In this document: piece after piece, positions 6,680-15,118 of the stretch | How the letters are laid out: each line of letters starts with the position of its first letter | Position numbering within the stretch: the first letter of the stretch is position 1 | Assembly: GCF_024436375.1 (NCBI RefSeq) | Contig: NZ_JAFMZM010000001.1 | Coordinates: forward strand, 434,001-498,000 | Source of the DNA: Nocardioides astragali | GTDB taxonomy: Bacteria; Actinomycetota; Actinomycetes; Propionibacteriales; Nocardioidaceae | Length of the DNA stretch: 64,000 nucleotides | Direction: 5' to 3' | The notes under the pieces: model-generated | What the model was told of the DNA's origin: nothing | Database searches by the model: none | The model's input: only the letters and a program-made list of their open reading frames with translations | Position numbers and translations under genes: made by a program

Positions 6680-9445
6680 CTACTTCTCCCAGGGCGCGGC
6701 GATCGGGAAGTACTGCTCGAGGAAGTCGTGCAGCAGCGCGTCGGCGCGCTCCTCGTCGAACGCCGCCAGCAGGTTGTCGGCGATGCAGAAGAAGTCGCGG
6801 TCGCGCCTGAGCATCGACCTGAGCTGCACCGGCAGCTGCTGGTGCCCGAGGTCGACGTAGCCGTGGTGGGCGCTCGCGCGGAAGGCCTGCCCGGTGATCA
6901 GGCCGTAGTTCTGCGCGAAGGACGAGAGGAGCGACAGGTCATCCTCCGAGCGGAAGGGAGCCGCTGTGGTGCGCGCGACCTCGTCGGGGAAACGCGCCGC
7001 AATCTCCTCGAGCACGGAGCGCCGCTGCGGGTGCGGGCTGTGCATCATCGTGTTGGTCAGCGTCACCCCGAACGCGTCGGCCAGGACGCGGCGGTTGTTC
7101 TGCGCCGCGGACAGGTAGGGGCGGTCGTCGGTGCCGGGCAGACCCACCGCGCGGTGGTCGGCGACGAAGGCGGCGTACTGCCCACCCGGTGCGAAGAAGT
7201 GCTCGGGACGTCGCGGTCGGCCGAGGAAGACGTCGTCGTTGACGTAGACGAAGGCCTCGGCCAGGCCGGGCACGGCGTGGAGCCGGGTCTCGATGGCGTG
7301 CGAGCTGAAGGTCGGGAGGGCCGACGCGGGCAGGATGTCGCGGTGGTCGACGACCCGGATCCGGTCGTGGCCGGTGTCGAGCCACGACGGCACCTGGCCG
7401 GCGGTGACCAGGTGGATGCGGCGCACCCACGGCGCGAAGAGGTGCAGGCTGCGCATCGAGTAGCGCAGCTCGTCGCGGCTGCGGTAGCGCGAGGCGCCGC
7501 CCGCCCGGGCGCTCGGCGTTCCGCCCAGACCCGTGATCCGCTCGTCGCGCGCGGTCAGCCACGCCTCGTCGTCGCCGTCGACCCACGTGTAGACCACGTC
7601 GACATCGAAGCGGACGTCGTCCACGGTCGGCAGCGCCATCGCCTCCAGCGTCGGGACGCTGACGCCGTCGACCTCGATCGTGGTGCGCGCGGCGCCGGCG
7701 GGGACGCGGTCGCCGAAGCGGTTGAGGCTCGGCGCCAGCAGGTCGCCCTCGGGGGACTCCTCCCAGAACTGCACGCCCACCTCGACGCCCTCGCCGAGCA
7801 CGCCGTCGTGCCCGCCGCGCATCGGCCACGGCTCGAGGAACAGCGAGGCCGTACGCGTGCGGGCCAGGTCGTCGGTCATGGCCGCGACCGTGCCGCGGCG
7901 CTCGTGCCAGCCGCGCTCGGCCGGGTCGCGCACCGAGAGCCAGTCGGGGACCGAGCTCGCTGCCAGTGCGGCGAGGAGGTCGCCGCGGCGCGAGGCGGGT
8001 ACGACGACGACCGGGTGCGGATCCAGCCCGCGGGCCGGCATCACGAACCACCCGTCCCCGGTCGCGACAGCGGCGGAGATCAGCGCCTCGAGCGCCGTCG
8101 TACGAGCCTGGGCGGGGGTGAGGCCCGCAGCACCGGTCGTCTCGGGCAGGTCGCCCAGCGGGCCGGGGCGCAGGCCGTGCAGCACGCGGCGCGGGGCCAG
8201 CGGGTCGGCCCGGCGGGCGATCGCGTTGCGGAAGGTGTCGACCCACTGGCGCGCCAGGGTCTGGCCGTCCCAGCGCTCGGACCGCGCGAGCGCAGCGGCG
8301 CCCAGCCTCGTGCGCAGCTCGTCGTCGGTGGCGATCCGCAGCATCGCGGCCGCGAGCGCGGCCTTGGACGCCGGCGGCACGAGCAGCCCGTCGACGTCGT
8401 GGGTGATGATCTCGCGGGGTCCGGACGGGCAGTCGTACGACACCGGCGGGACGCCCGCCGACATCGCCTCCTGCAGCACGAGCGGGTAGCCCTCACCTCG
8501 CGACGCCAGCACGGCCACGCTGGTCCGGGCCCACTCGGCGGCGATGTCGGCCGTGGTGCCGGGGAGCTCGACGCGGTCCTCGAGGCCGAGCTTGCGGACC
8601 TGGGCGGCGAGGTTGTCGGCGCGCGGACCGTCGCCCCAGATCCGCAGCGTCCAGCCGGGGACCTGCTCGTGGATGCGCCAGAACGCGTCGACGACGTGCT
8701 CGAACTGCTTCTCGGGCGCGAGCCGGCCGGCGGTGACGAAGGTCTTCTGGTCGAGCGGTGAGCGGAGCTGCGGCTCGGCCGGCAGCGGGTTGGGGATCAC
8801 CAGCAGCTCGGGGGCCGCACCGCCGAGCCGGCCGGCGAGCCAGCGCGACATGGACTCGGTCAGGGAGACGACGATGTCGGCGCGCGGGGCGAACTCCAGC
8901 AGCGCCCCGAGGTCGTTGACGCGGGCGGAGGACGCCCGGTGCTCCTGGTGGACGAGGGCCACGTCGAGGGGTGCGAGCTGGGCGACCACGGCCAGGAGCT
9001 CGGGAGTCGTGGTGACGACCACGTCTGCGTCGAGCCCGCCCAGCGCCTCGCGCAGGGTGACGTCGGTGAGGCCGTTGAACTGTGCGTCCCAGGCACGCGG
9101 CACGATCACGGACTCCCGTGGCGCCAGCTCGTGGGCGAGCTCGGCAGACGGGCGGCCGGAGACCGCGGTGGGTCGCTCACCTCGTACGTCGACGAGGTAG
9201 GTGACCTCGAGACCGTCGGCCAGCGGGTAGTGGGTCGCCGTGCCGCTGCGCGTGACGCTGAGGATCCGGACCCGGTGGCCCTCCCCGAGCCCGAGCAGTG
9301 CGTTGGCCTGCTCGATGCCGGAGCGGGCGGTGCCGCCCATGCCGTCGGCGTTGAAGAGGACGAAGACGATGTCGAGCGGGCCGTCGCGGCGCGTGCGGCG
9401 CACGGCTGCGCGCACCTTGCCCCCGAGCTTGTCGGTGAGTGCCAC
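6680..9445 (-). CDS. GT4 glycosyltransferase fused to Stealth phosphotransferase
   Basis: A 921-residue two-enzyme protein. Residues 24-405 are a GT-B, GT4-type glycosyltransferase: a GMGGTARS loop near the N-terminus, the segment TAGRLAPEKQF, and the E-x7-E motif RGEGYPLVLQEAMSAG (E318, E326). Residues 615-921 are a Stealth domain with its conserved blocks: DVVYTWVDGDDEAW (617-630), the SRDELRYSMRSLHLFAPW region, the SSHAIETRLH...VNDDVFLG region (713-742), and a C-terminal FCIADNLL block. Stealth proteins transfer sugar-1-phosphates to build phosphodiester-linked polysaccharides. The middle (about 430-605) is unassigned. Start is GTG 9445. It diverges from a sulfotransferase gene, suggesting both decorate a cell-surface glycan. 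It could equally be one polymerase with two activities. Confidence 0.88.
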   Translation of the reverse strand: MALTDKLGGKVRAAVRRTRRDGPLDIVFVLFNADGMGGTARSGIEQANALLGLGEGHRVRILSVTRSGTATHYPLADGLEVTYLVDVRGERPTAVSGRPSAELAHELAPRESVIVPRAWDAQFNGLTDVTLREALGGLDADVVVTTTPELLAVVAQLAPLDVALVHQEHRASSARVNDLGALLEFAPRADIVVSLTESMSRWLAGRLGGAAPELLVIPNPLPAEPQLRSPLDQKTFVTAGRLAPEKQFEHVVDAFWRIHEQVPGWTLRIWGDGPRADNLAAQVRKLGLEDRVELPGTTADIAAEWARTSVAVLASRGEGYPLVLQEAMSAGVPPVSYDCPSGPREIITHDVDGLLVPPASKAALAAAMLRIATDDELRTRLGAAALARSERWDGQTLARQWVDTFRNAIARRADPLAPRRVLHGLRPGPLGDLPETTGAAGLTPAQARTTALEALISAAVATGDGWFVMPARGLDPHPVVVVPASRRGDLLAALAASSVPDWLSVRDPAERGWHERRGTVAAMTDDLARTRTASLFLEPWPMRGGHDGVLGEGVEVGVQFWEESPEGDLLAPSLNRFGDRVPAGAARTTIEVDGVSVPTLEAMALPTVDDVRFDVDVVYTWVDGDDEAWLTARDERITGLGGTPSARAGGASRYRSRDELRYSMRSLHLFAPWVRRIHLVTAGQVPSWLDTGHDRIRVVDHRDILPASALPTFSSHAIETRLHAVPGLAEAFVYVNDDVFLGRPRRPEHFFAPGGQYAAFVADHRAVGLPGTDDRPYLSAAQNNRRVLADAFGVTLTNTMMHSPHPQRRSVLEEIAARFPDEVARTTAAPFRSEDDLSLLSSFAQNYGLITGQAFRASAHHGYVDLGHQQLPVQLRSMLRRDRDFFCIADNLLAAFDEERADALLHDFLEQYFPIAAPWEK

Positions 9446-9519
9446 GTGTGCCTGGTCCTGTCCGTGGAGGGGTCTGGCGAGCGGGTCGCCACGATCCTAG
9501 AGGCCGGGGGAGCGGCCGA

Positions 9520-9525
9520 TAGGGT
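9520..9525 (+). promoter_or_regulatory. -10 element TAGGGT of the sulfotransferase gene
   Basis: TAGGGT is 7 nt before ATG 9533 with no ribosome binding site between; leaderless pattern. Confidence 0.55.
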
Positions 9526-9532
9526 GACCGGC

Positions 9533-10648
9533 ATGCCGACGTCCCCAGCCCCCGACGCGCAGCCGGGCACCCCGCTGGTCCTGGTCTCCGGTTCCGGTCG
9601 CAGTGGCACCAGCTCGCTCGCCGGCACGCTGAAGCGGCTCGGCCTGCACGTGCCGCAGCCCGAGGTGGAAGCGTCGGAGACCAACCCTCGTGGGTTCTAC
9701 GAGCCGCAGTGGGTCATCGACTTCCACAAGCGTCACCTCAAGGAGCTGGCGCTCTTCAACATCGACAGCCGCCCCGCGGCGGTCGACCTGGTCTCCCACT
9801 ACATCGCCTCCGGCGCGCCTGCTGCCGAGCTGCACGGATGGCTCTCCGGACAGCTCGACGCTGCCCAGATCGTCGTCAAGGATCCGCACGCCTTCTGGTT
9901 CGCGCAGGTCTGGGAGCAGGTGACCGCCGAGCTCGGCGTCGACCTGCGGTGGCTGACCGCCCTGCGCCACCCGGCCGAGGTGGTCGGCTCGCGCGACATC
10001 GCCTATCTCTCCAGCCAGTCGGACGACCTGCGGCTGACCAAGGAGACGTCCAACGTCGCCGGCTGGGTGCACGCCGCGCTGCTCACCGAGCGGGCCGGCC
10101 GCGGCTCCCGGCGCGCGTTCGTGCGCTACGGCGACCTGCTGGCCGACTGGCGCTCGGCCCTCGCTCCTGTCCAGGAGCAGCTCGACCTGGCCTTCAACAC
10201 CGACCTCGCCACCCCTGTTTCCGAGCGCGACCACCACCCCGTCGACGACTTCATCGAGCCGTCGATGCGCAAGTCGCAGCTGACGTGGGACGACGTCCGC
10301 ACCCCCGACTGGCTGCGCGACATGGCCGAGGAGGTCTGGCAGCTGCTCGGCGTGCTCACCACCTCCCCGGACGACGAGGAGAGCCAGAAGCGTCTCGACC
10401 AGGTCCACGAGGACTACACGGCCCGCTACGCCGACGCCGTCGCGCTCACCTTCGACCACACCCGCGCCGCGTCCGTCCTGGCCGGGCGTGAGGCGCGCGA
10501 CGCCCAGCGGGCCACCGTGCAGCAGCTGCGGCGCGACCTCGAGCAGGCGCGCCACGACGGCGCCGCGGCCGGGGCGCCGGGCGTGGGCGGACGCGAGGCG
10601 GCGCGCATCCTCGGCCGCGCCGTCGTACGCCGCATCGCCCGCCGCTGA
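9533..10648 (+). CDS. PAPS-dependent sulfotransferase family protein
   Basis: 371 residues. The N-terminal loop GSGRSGTSSL (20-29) is the 5'-phosphosulfate-binding loop of PAPS sulfotransferases, and RHPAEVVGSRD in the middle resembles the 3'-phosphate-binding segment. Known members move a sulfuryl group from PAPS to a carbohydrate or lipid hydroxyl. The last ~60 residues are charged and helical (LRRDLEQARHDG), probably a coiled coil, and the very end is Arg-rich. It diverges from the GT4-Stealth gene (87 bp between starts), so a role in sulfating the same surface glycan is likely but inferred. Some P-loop proteins of this type are annotated sulfotransferases without proof of activity. Confidence 0.82.
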   Translation: MPTSPAPDAQPGTPLVLVSGSGRSGTSSLAGTLKRLGLHVPQPEVEASETNPRGFYEPQWVIDFHKRHLKELALFNIDSRPAAVDLVSHYIASGAPAAELHGWLSGQLDAAQIVVKDPHAFWFAQVWEQVTAELGVDLRWLTALRHPAEVVGSRDIAYLSSQSDDLRLTKETSNVAGWVHAALLTERAGRGSRRAFVRYGDLLADWRSALAPVQEQLDLAFNTDLATPVSERDHHPVDDFIEPSMRKSQLTWDDVRTPDWLRDMAEEVWQLLGVLTTSPDDEESQKRLDQVHEDYTARYADAVALTFDHTRAASVLAGREARDAQRATVQQLRRDLEQARHDGAAAGAPGVGGREAARILGRAVVRRIARR

Positions 10649-10670
10649 CCCGAGGCGGGCGCAGCTCGGC

Positions 10671-11258
10671 TCAGAGGCCGGTGACGCCCTCCTCGGGACC
10701 GGTCGCCTGCTCGTCGAAGTTCTCGTGCTCGATGAGGTGCAGGACGGGTACGCCGAGCTTGCGGCGCGCTCGCGAGGTCCAGTCGACGTGGAAGAACTCG
10801 GCCACCACGTGAGGCCTGGTGAGGATGATGGCCTCGCGTGCGTCGACCGCCGCCACCAGCGCGGCGAGGGCGTCGACCGGGGGCTCGGAGGTGACCTTGC
10901 CGGTGGCCTTGCCGCCGGCGGCGGTGATCGCGGCGAGTGTCTGCTGGAGCTCCGCGGAGGAGTGCTCCTCGCACTCGCGGCGCAGCGCCTCGATGTCGAC
11001 GTCGCTCATCGCCAGGGCCGGGGCGGCCATCAGGTCGCCGGCGCCGAGGGTGCCGAGCGAGGCCTCGACGCGGGCTGCGGCGTCCTCGAGCGGCAGGAGC
11101 ACGTGATAGACGACCGGGTCGTCGATCTCGGCATGGAGGGACCGCACCTGCTCGGCATCGGCGGAGGTGAGGGCCTGCTCGACGAGCAGCACCACGTCGT
11201 AGGTGCCGTGCCCGTCATGGATGGAGCCGTCGTGAATCGTGTCGCTGGTGTCACTCAT
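10671..11258 (-). CDS. Conserved hypothetical protein downstream of ligC
   Basis: 195 residues, no domain recognised with confidence. The sequence alternates hydrophobic strands (YDVVLLVEQAL, VVYHVLLPLED, EAIILTRPHVVAEFF, VPVLHLIEH) with amphipathic helices, which suggests an alpha/beta fold of the universal-stress or Rossmann kind, but the nucleotide-binding GxxG signature of stress proteins is missing. It starts at ATG 11258, inside the last codons of the DNA ligase gene (ATGA overlap at 11255-11258), so the two are translationally coupled and may act together. Its stop is 22 bp from the convergent sulfotransferase stop. Confidence 0.75.
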   Translation of the reverse strand: MSDTSDTIHDGSIHDGHGTYDVVLLVEQALTSADAEQVRSLHAEIDDPVVYHVLLPLEDAAARVEASLGTLGAGDLMAAPALAMSDVDIEALRRECEEHSSAELQQTLAAITAAGGKATGKVTSEPPVDALAALVAAVDAREAIILTRPHVVAEFFHVDWTSRARRKLGVPVLHLIEHENFDEQATGPEEGVTGL

Positions 11259-12376
11259 GACTCGCCTCCGGTGTCGGTACTGAGAATTCTAGTGAGGTCG
11301 TAGCCGGATGGCTCCTCCAGCTGCGAATATCCGCAGCTCTCCGGTTCGCGGTCCGCGCGCCACCGCTTGAAGTGCGCCGTGTGGCGGAAGCGCCGGCCCT
11401 CCATGTGGTCGTACTTCACCTCCAGCACGCGCTCGGGGCGCAGCGCGGTGAAGCCGAGGTCCTTGCCCGCGCTCCACCGGCTCTGGGTGCCGGGGACACG
11501 ATCGGGGTTGGCGGTGAGGAACTCGTTCCACCTGCCCCACGGGTGGTCCTCGATGTCGCAGACGAGGGGCTGGAGCTCCTGCCACAGCGCGGCGCGCTTC
11601 GCGGCGGTGAAGCTGGCCGAGACCCCGATGTGCTGCAGCTCGCCGTCGTCGTCGTACAGCCCCAGCAACAGCGAGCCGATCAGCGGCTCCTCGGGGGTGG
11701 ACGTCTTGTGCTCGCGATAGCCCGCGAGCACGACGTCGGCGGTGCGCTCGTGCTTGATCTTGAGCATGGTGCGCTTGTTGGGCTCGTAGGCGGCGCCGAG
11801 CGGCTTGGCGACGACTCCGTCGAGCCCGGCTCCCTCGAACTCCTCGAACCACCGCTCGGCCTCGACCGGGTCCTCGGTGGTGCGCGTGAGGAAGCAGGGA
11901 CCGGTGCCGTCGAGGTGCCCGAGCGCCTCGACGAGCGCGGCCCGGCGTTCGGCGAAGGGACGCGCGAGGTACGACGTGTCGCCCAGGGCGAGGAGGTCGA
12001 AGGCCACCAGCCCGGCCGGCGTCTCGACAGAGAGCTTGTCCACGCGGCTCGCGGCCGGGTGGATCCGCTCCTGCAGGGTCTCGAACTCCAGTCGCCATCC
12101 CTGCGGACCCTGCAGGCCGACGAAGATCTCGCCGTCCAGCACGACGCGGTCGGGAAGCTGGCGGCGGCACGCCTCGACGACCTCGGGGAAGTAGCGGGTG
12201 AGCGGCTTGGTGTTGCGGCTGGCGAGCTCGACCTCGTCGCCGTCCTTGAAGACCAGGCAACGGAACCCGTCCCACTTCGGCTCGAAGCTCAGGCCGCCAT
12301 GCTTGGCCGGGTCGGGCACGCCGCTCACGCTCTTGGCGAGCATCGGCTGCACGGGCGGCATCACGGGGAGGTCCAC
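11255..12376 (-). CDS. ligC: ATP-dependent DNA ligase, LigC/LigD-ligase type
   Basis: Seals nicks using ATP; 373 residues, the size of stand-alone LigC enzymes rather than the large LigB or fused LigD. Motif I is FEPKWDGFR with the adenylated Lys34; further nucleotidyltransferase motifs are SRNTKPLTRY, VLDGEI, FDLLAL, DGVVAK and LKIKH. The OB-fold part follows (SAGKDLGFTALRPERVLEVK). It begins at GTG 12376, with TAGGCT 7 nt upstream; an internal ATG at the MPPVQ position is an alternative. The next gene overlaps by 4 bp. A LigD-type polymerase is encoded 5 kb away on the opposite strand, and together they could form a two-gene end-joining or gap-repair pair. No ku gene is visible in the window. 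Confidence 0.94.
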   Translation of the reverse strand: MDLPVMPPVQPMLAKSVSGVPDPAKHGGLSFEPKWDGFRCLVFKDGDEVELASRNTKPLTRYFPEVVEACRRQLPDRVVLDGEIFVGLQGPQGWRLEFETLQERIHPAASRVDKLSVETPAGLVAFDLLALGDTSYLARPFAERRAALVEALGHLDGTGPCFLTRTTEDPVEAERWFEEFEGAGLDGVVAKPLGAAYEPNKRTMLKIKHERTADVVLAGYREHKTSTPEEPLIGSLLLGLYDDDGELQHIGVSASFTAAKRAALWQELQPLVCDIEDHPWGRWNEFLTANPDRVPGTQSRWSAGKDLGFTALRPERVLEVKYDHMEGRRFRHTAHFKRWRADREPESCGYSQLEEPSGYDLTRILSTDTGGES

Positions 12377-12383
12377 GCCACCG

Positions 12384-12389
12384 AGCCTA
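12384..12389 (-). promoter_or_regulatory. -10 element TAGGCT of ligC
   Basis: TAGGCT, 7 nt, then GTG 12376. It diverges from the -10 element at 12406-12411, so the two promoters overlap in their -35 regions. Confidence 0.55.
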
Positions 12390-12405
12390 GTGGCGGGCGC
12401 CTTCC

Positions 12406-12411
12406 TAGACT
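12406..12411 (+). promoter_or_regulatory. -10 element TAGACT of the membrane-protein operon
   Basis: TAGACT, 7 nt, then ATG 12419. Leaderless start for what seems to be the first gene of the 12419-15507 operon. Confidence 0.55.
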
Positions 12412-12418
12412 TGCCGCC

Positions 12419-13210
12419 ATGACACGCGCCGCGACCGTCCCGTTCTCCGGCCGCACGAAGTGGGGGGAGGTCCTCGGCAACGTGGGGCTCGCCGCGCTGG
12501 GCGTGGTGCTGCTGCTCGTCGCAACAGCCGAGCTGTCGGGGCGCGAGCCCGTCGGGCTCTGGCTGCTGGTGCTCTACACCGCGTACGCCGTCGCGGCGAC
12601 CCTCGCGCTCGCCGTCGTGGTGGCCGTCACCTCACAGCTGCCCACGCTGGGCGAGGCCACGGTCGACGATCGGCCGGCGGTCGGGGTGCGTTCGTGGTCG
12701 GCGCCCTGGTGGCACGCGAACGCCCTCGACCTCGGCCTCGCGGTCACCGGCGTCGCCCTCGCCGCTGCCGGCTTCGCAGCGGGTGGGACGTGGACCGTCG
12801 TCGGCGCCCTCCCGGGACTGGTCGGCCTCTGGTTCGCCGTCCGGGTCGCGCTCGTCCTGATCCGCAGGCGCCGCCCGCCCGCTCTGTGGCTCACCGCCGA
12901 CGAGGTCGTCGTGGATTCTCCCGCCGGGCGCGCCCGTGCCGCCCGCGAGACGGTGCGTGAGGTGCGCAGCCGTGGACGACGCGTCGTCGTCGAGCTCGAC
13001 CGGGACGCGACCTGGGAGTCCTGCCCCCGCCCGTGGCGGCGCGGGCCATCGGCCGGGACCGTCCTCGTGCTCGAGGCCTCGGACGTCGGGCACCGTGCGG
13101 GCGCGCTCGCGGACTGGCTCCGCGCCGAGCTCGACCTCGCCGACAGGGTTAGGGCGAGCCCACCGGGGAAGGCACCTAGCTGGCCCCGATCCCCCCACCA
13201 CAAGGAGTGA
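12419..13210 (+). CDS. Membrane protein with four TM segments and a C-terminal soluble domain
   Basis: 263 residues, not recognised. Two hydrophobic hairpins (about 20-75 and 100-145) give four membrane passes; the rest (about 150-263) is a cytosolic domain rich in beta strands (LTADEVVVDSP, RRVVVELDRD, AGTVLVLEAS) that looks like a bacterial PH-type domain, though I cannot prove it. Starts at ATG 12419 with TAGACT 7 nt upstream. The last codons contain the AAGGAG ribosome binding site of the next gene, so it heads an operon with the WXG100-like genes that follow. A membrane platform or accessory role for those proteins is only an inference. Confidence 0.8.
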   Translation: MTRAATVPFSGRTKWGEVLGNVGLAALGVVLLLVATAELSGREPVGLWLLVLYTAYAVAATLALAVVVAVTSQLPTLGEATVDDRPAVGVRSWSAPWWHANALDLGLAVTGVALAAAGFAAGGTWTVVGALPGLVGLWFAVRVALVLIRRRRPPALWLTADEVVVDSPAGRARAARETVREVRSRGRRVVVELDRDATWESCPRPWRRGPSAGTVLVLEASDVGHRAGALADWLRAELDLADRVRASPPGKAPSWPRSPHHKE

Positions 13211-13218
13211 CCACTTCC

Positions 13219-13560
13219 GTGACGAGCAACCAGGCGACCCCACAGGGCGTGAACACCGAGGGGCGGCCGCAGCTGCCGCCGGTCGTCTACGTGCCCACGA
13301 CGGACGAGTGGGACGTCGCCTCTCGCCGGGTGCTGCTCCACCAGGTCGCCGACGGACGCACCGCCCTCTACACCTACTCGGCCATCGACCGGCTCCACAG
13401 CTGGTACCTGCCGGACGCTCCCTGGCTGCTGTGTGACGTCGCTGCCCTCCAGCGCATCCACGACCAGACCCCCTACGACCTGCTGTTCCTCGACGTGGAC
13501 CCCGGGCTGCGCGACGAGCCGGCCGGCGCGGATGACGACGGACACGAGGCGCGCAGATGA
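13219..13560 (+). CDS. Small protein, SAV_915/SseB-like
   Basis: 113 residues. Pattern (VYVPTTDEWDVASRRVLLH, GRTALYTYSAIDRLHSW, PYDLLFLDVDPGLR) resembles small actinobacterial proteins of the SAV_915/SseB-like group that sit next to WXG100 genes; identification is tentative. GTG 13219 is chosen over GTG 13207 because AAGGAG at 13202-13207 is a good ribosome binding site 11 nt upstream of the later codon and would lie within the earlier one. The stop overlaps the next start by 4 bp (ATGA). Possibly a chaperone-like partner of the two WXG-type proteins downstream. Confidence 0.75.
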   Translation: MTSNQATPQGVNTEGRPQLPPVVYVPTTDEWDVASRRVLLHQVADGRTALYTYSAIDRLHSWYLPDAPWLLCDVAALQRIHDQTPYDLLFLDVDPGLRDEPAGADDDGHEARR

Positions 13561-13853
13561 GCGGGGGCATCGACGTCGACCTCGGGGTCCTCGACACGAT
13601 CGCCGGCGACCTCGAGGGCGCGGCCGAGGGACTCGAGGGCCTGGCCGGGAGCGTCCCGCGTGGCGTGGACGCCGGCCCGATGACCGCGGTGGTGGCGAGC
13701 ATGCTCAGCCAGGTCGTCACGAGCGCCGGCAACGTGGCCAACGCCCTCACCGGCACCGCCGATGGCGTACGACTCGCGCGCGGCTACTACCAGCGGGCGG
13801 ACGCCGATGCGTCTGCCGACATGAACCGGATCCGCCAGGTGATGGAGCCGTGA
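13557..13853 (+). CDS. WXG100/ESAT-6-like helical hairpin protein
   Basis: 98 residues, nearly all helical, with a Gly-rich turn near the middle (GSVPRGVDAGPM) that separates two helices, the layout of WXG100-superfamily proteins secreted by type VII systems. A true WxG tripeptide is missing, as in several actinobacterial relatives. The C-terminus (ARGYYQRADADASADMNR) carries the YxxxD spacing typical of type VII export signals (Y78-x3-D82 in YQRAD). Overlaps its neighbours by 4 bp on both sides, so it is translated together with the large effector-like protein that follows. No ESX ATPase or membrane component is in the window. Confidence 0.78.
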   Translation: MSGGIDVDLGVLDTIAGDLEGAAEGLEGLAGSVPRGVDAGPMTAVVASMLSQVVTSAGNVANALTGTADGVRLARGYYQRADADASADMNRIRQVMEP

Positions 13854-15118
13854 GCATCGAGACCGAGATCACGGGCTCGCCCGGCGGCATCGAGGGCGCC
13901 GCCACGTGGCTGCGCAGCAGCCTCGAGCCGAAGCTCACCGGGGCCGCTGACGCCGCCAACGGCGCGCGTCGTGCCGCCGAGATGGGGGGGAGCTCGGTGG
14001 CGGGCGAGGAGTTCGCCGACACCGCCGGGCGCATCCGTGACAAGTCCGACGATCTCGCCGGGGCGGCGAAGAAGATGGCCGGCGACCTCGACGACTTCGC
14101 GGAGAAGCTGCGTCGCTCGCAGGACCAGATGGGCGACGTGCGGTCCACCGCCCGCGGCAAGGGGCTCACCGTCACCGGGTTCACGGTGCAGCACCCCGGC
14201 GACGGCCCGTCCCGCCCGCCTTCCTCCTTCGAGGGGACACCGGAGGAGGTCGAGGACCACAACCGGCGCGTGACGGCGTACGACGCGCACCAGGACCTGC
14301 TCCAGGCCTACTACGACGCCGAGACCGAGGCTGCGCGCATCGACCGCTACTACGCCACCGCCTGCCGGGAGCTGCAGAACGACTACCTCCCCGGCACGCA
14401 CGCGGCCTGGATCATCACCCTGGGCGACATCGTGGGCGAGGGCGCGGCCGGCATCATCGGCGCGACGATCTCCCTCGAGCGCTCCCGCCTGCTGCAGTCC
14501 GCCACGGACCTCGTCGACGAGGCAGCTCGGGCCATCGACGACCTGCAGGCACACCCCGAGCGCTACATGAAGCGCAAGTGGTTCTTCTTCCAGACCATCG
14601 ACGAGGCCAGGCTGGAGGCCGACCGGCTCGCCATCCAGGGCAAGCTCGACGAGGCCGAGGACCTGCTGCGCCAGGCCGACGAGGTGGCGGACTCCCGTGC
14701 CCTGCGATACCTCGGCCGCGCCGGCAAGATCCTCGGGCCGTTGGGTCTCGGGCTCGGGGTCTACAACGACTGGCAGGAGGGGGAGACGACCGAGCAGATC
14801 GCGGTCTCGCAGGGTGTCTCCGCCGGGCTTGGCGCCGCTGCCGGTTTCGGTGCGAGCGTCGGCACGGCGGCGTTGATCGGTGCCGCCGCCGGCTCCGTGG
14901 TGCCCGGCGTCGGCACCGTTGTCGGAGCCGTGGTCGGCACGGTCGTGGGTGCCGGCATCGCGATCTTCGCCGACGGTGCCATCGACTCGCTGTTCGAGAA
15001 CGGCCCCGACGTCGGCAAGGCGTGGGACGAGGGCGTCGACGCGCTCGAGGACACCGGCGAGGCCATCGTCGACGGCGTCTCGAGCGTCGGCGAGACCGTC
15101 GGCGGGTGGTTCAGCTGA
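13850..15118 (+). CDS. WXG-like N-domain protein with C-terminal glycine zipper (candidate T7SS effector)
   Basis: 422 residues starting at GTG 13850 (GTGA overlap). Residues 1-110 form a helical, WXG100-like segment (ATWLRSSLEPKLTGAADAAN, then FADTAGRIRDKSDDLAGAAK). A central helical region follows (about 140-310). Residues 323-375 are a long Gly/Ala/Val stretch with repeated GxxxG spacing, ending in a hydrophobic GIAIFADGAID segment: a glycine zipper of the kind that inserts into membranes in pore-forming toxins. The tail (376-422) is acidic. No known catalytic toxin motif is seen. A small four-TM protein is encoded directly behind it, overlapping by 13 bp, as expected for an immunity gene. 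Toxin activity is my inference. Confidence 0.8.
   Translation: MSIETEITGSPGGIEGAATWLRSSLEPKLTGAADAANGARRAAEMGGSSVAGEEFADTAGRIRDKSDDLAGAAKKMAGDLDDFAEKLRRSQDQMGDVRSTARGKGLTVTGFTVQHPGDGPSRPPSSFEGTPEEVEDHNRRVTAYDAHQDLLQAYYDAETEAARIDRYYATACRELQNDYLPGTHAAWIITLGDIVGEGAAGIIGATISLERSRLLQSATDLVDEAARAIDDLQAHPERYMKRKWFFFQTIDEARLEADRLAIQGKLDEAEDLLRQADEVADSRALRYLGRAGKILGPLGLGLGVYNDWQEGETTEQIAVSQGVSAGLGAAAGFGASVGTAALIGAAAGSVVPGVGTVVGAVVGTVVGAGIAIFADGAIDSLFENGPDVGKAWDEGVDALEDTGEAIVDGVSSVGETVGGWFS

Noticed and set aside
13207..13218. GTG 13207 as start of the SAV_915-like gene
   Set aside because: It lies in the AAGGAG ribosome binding site that serves GTG 13219.
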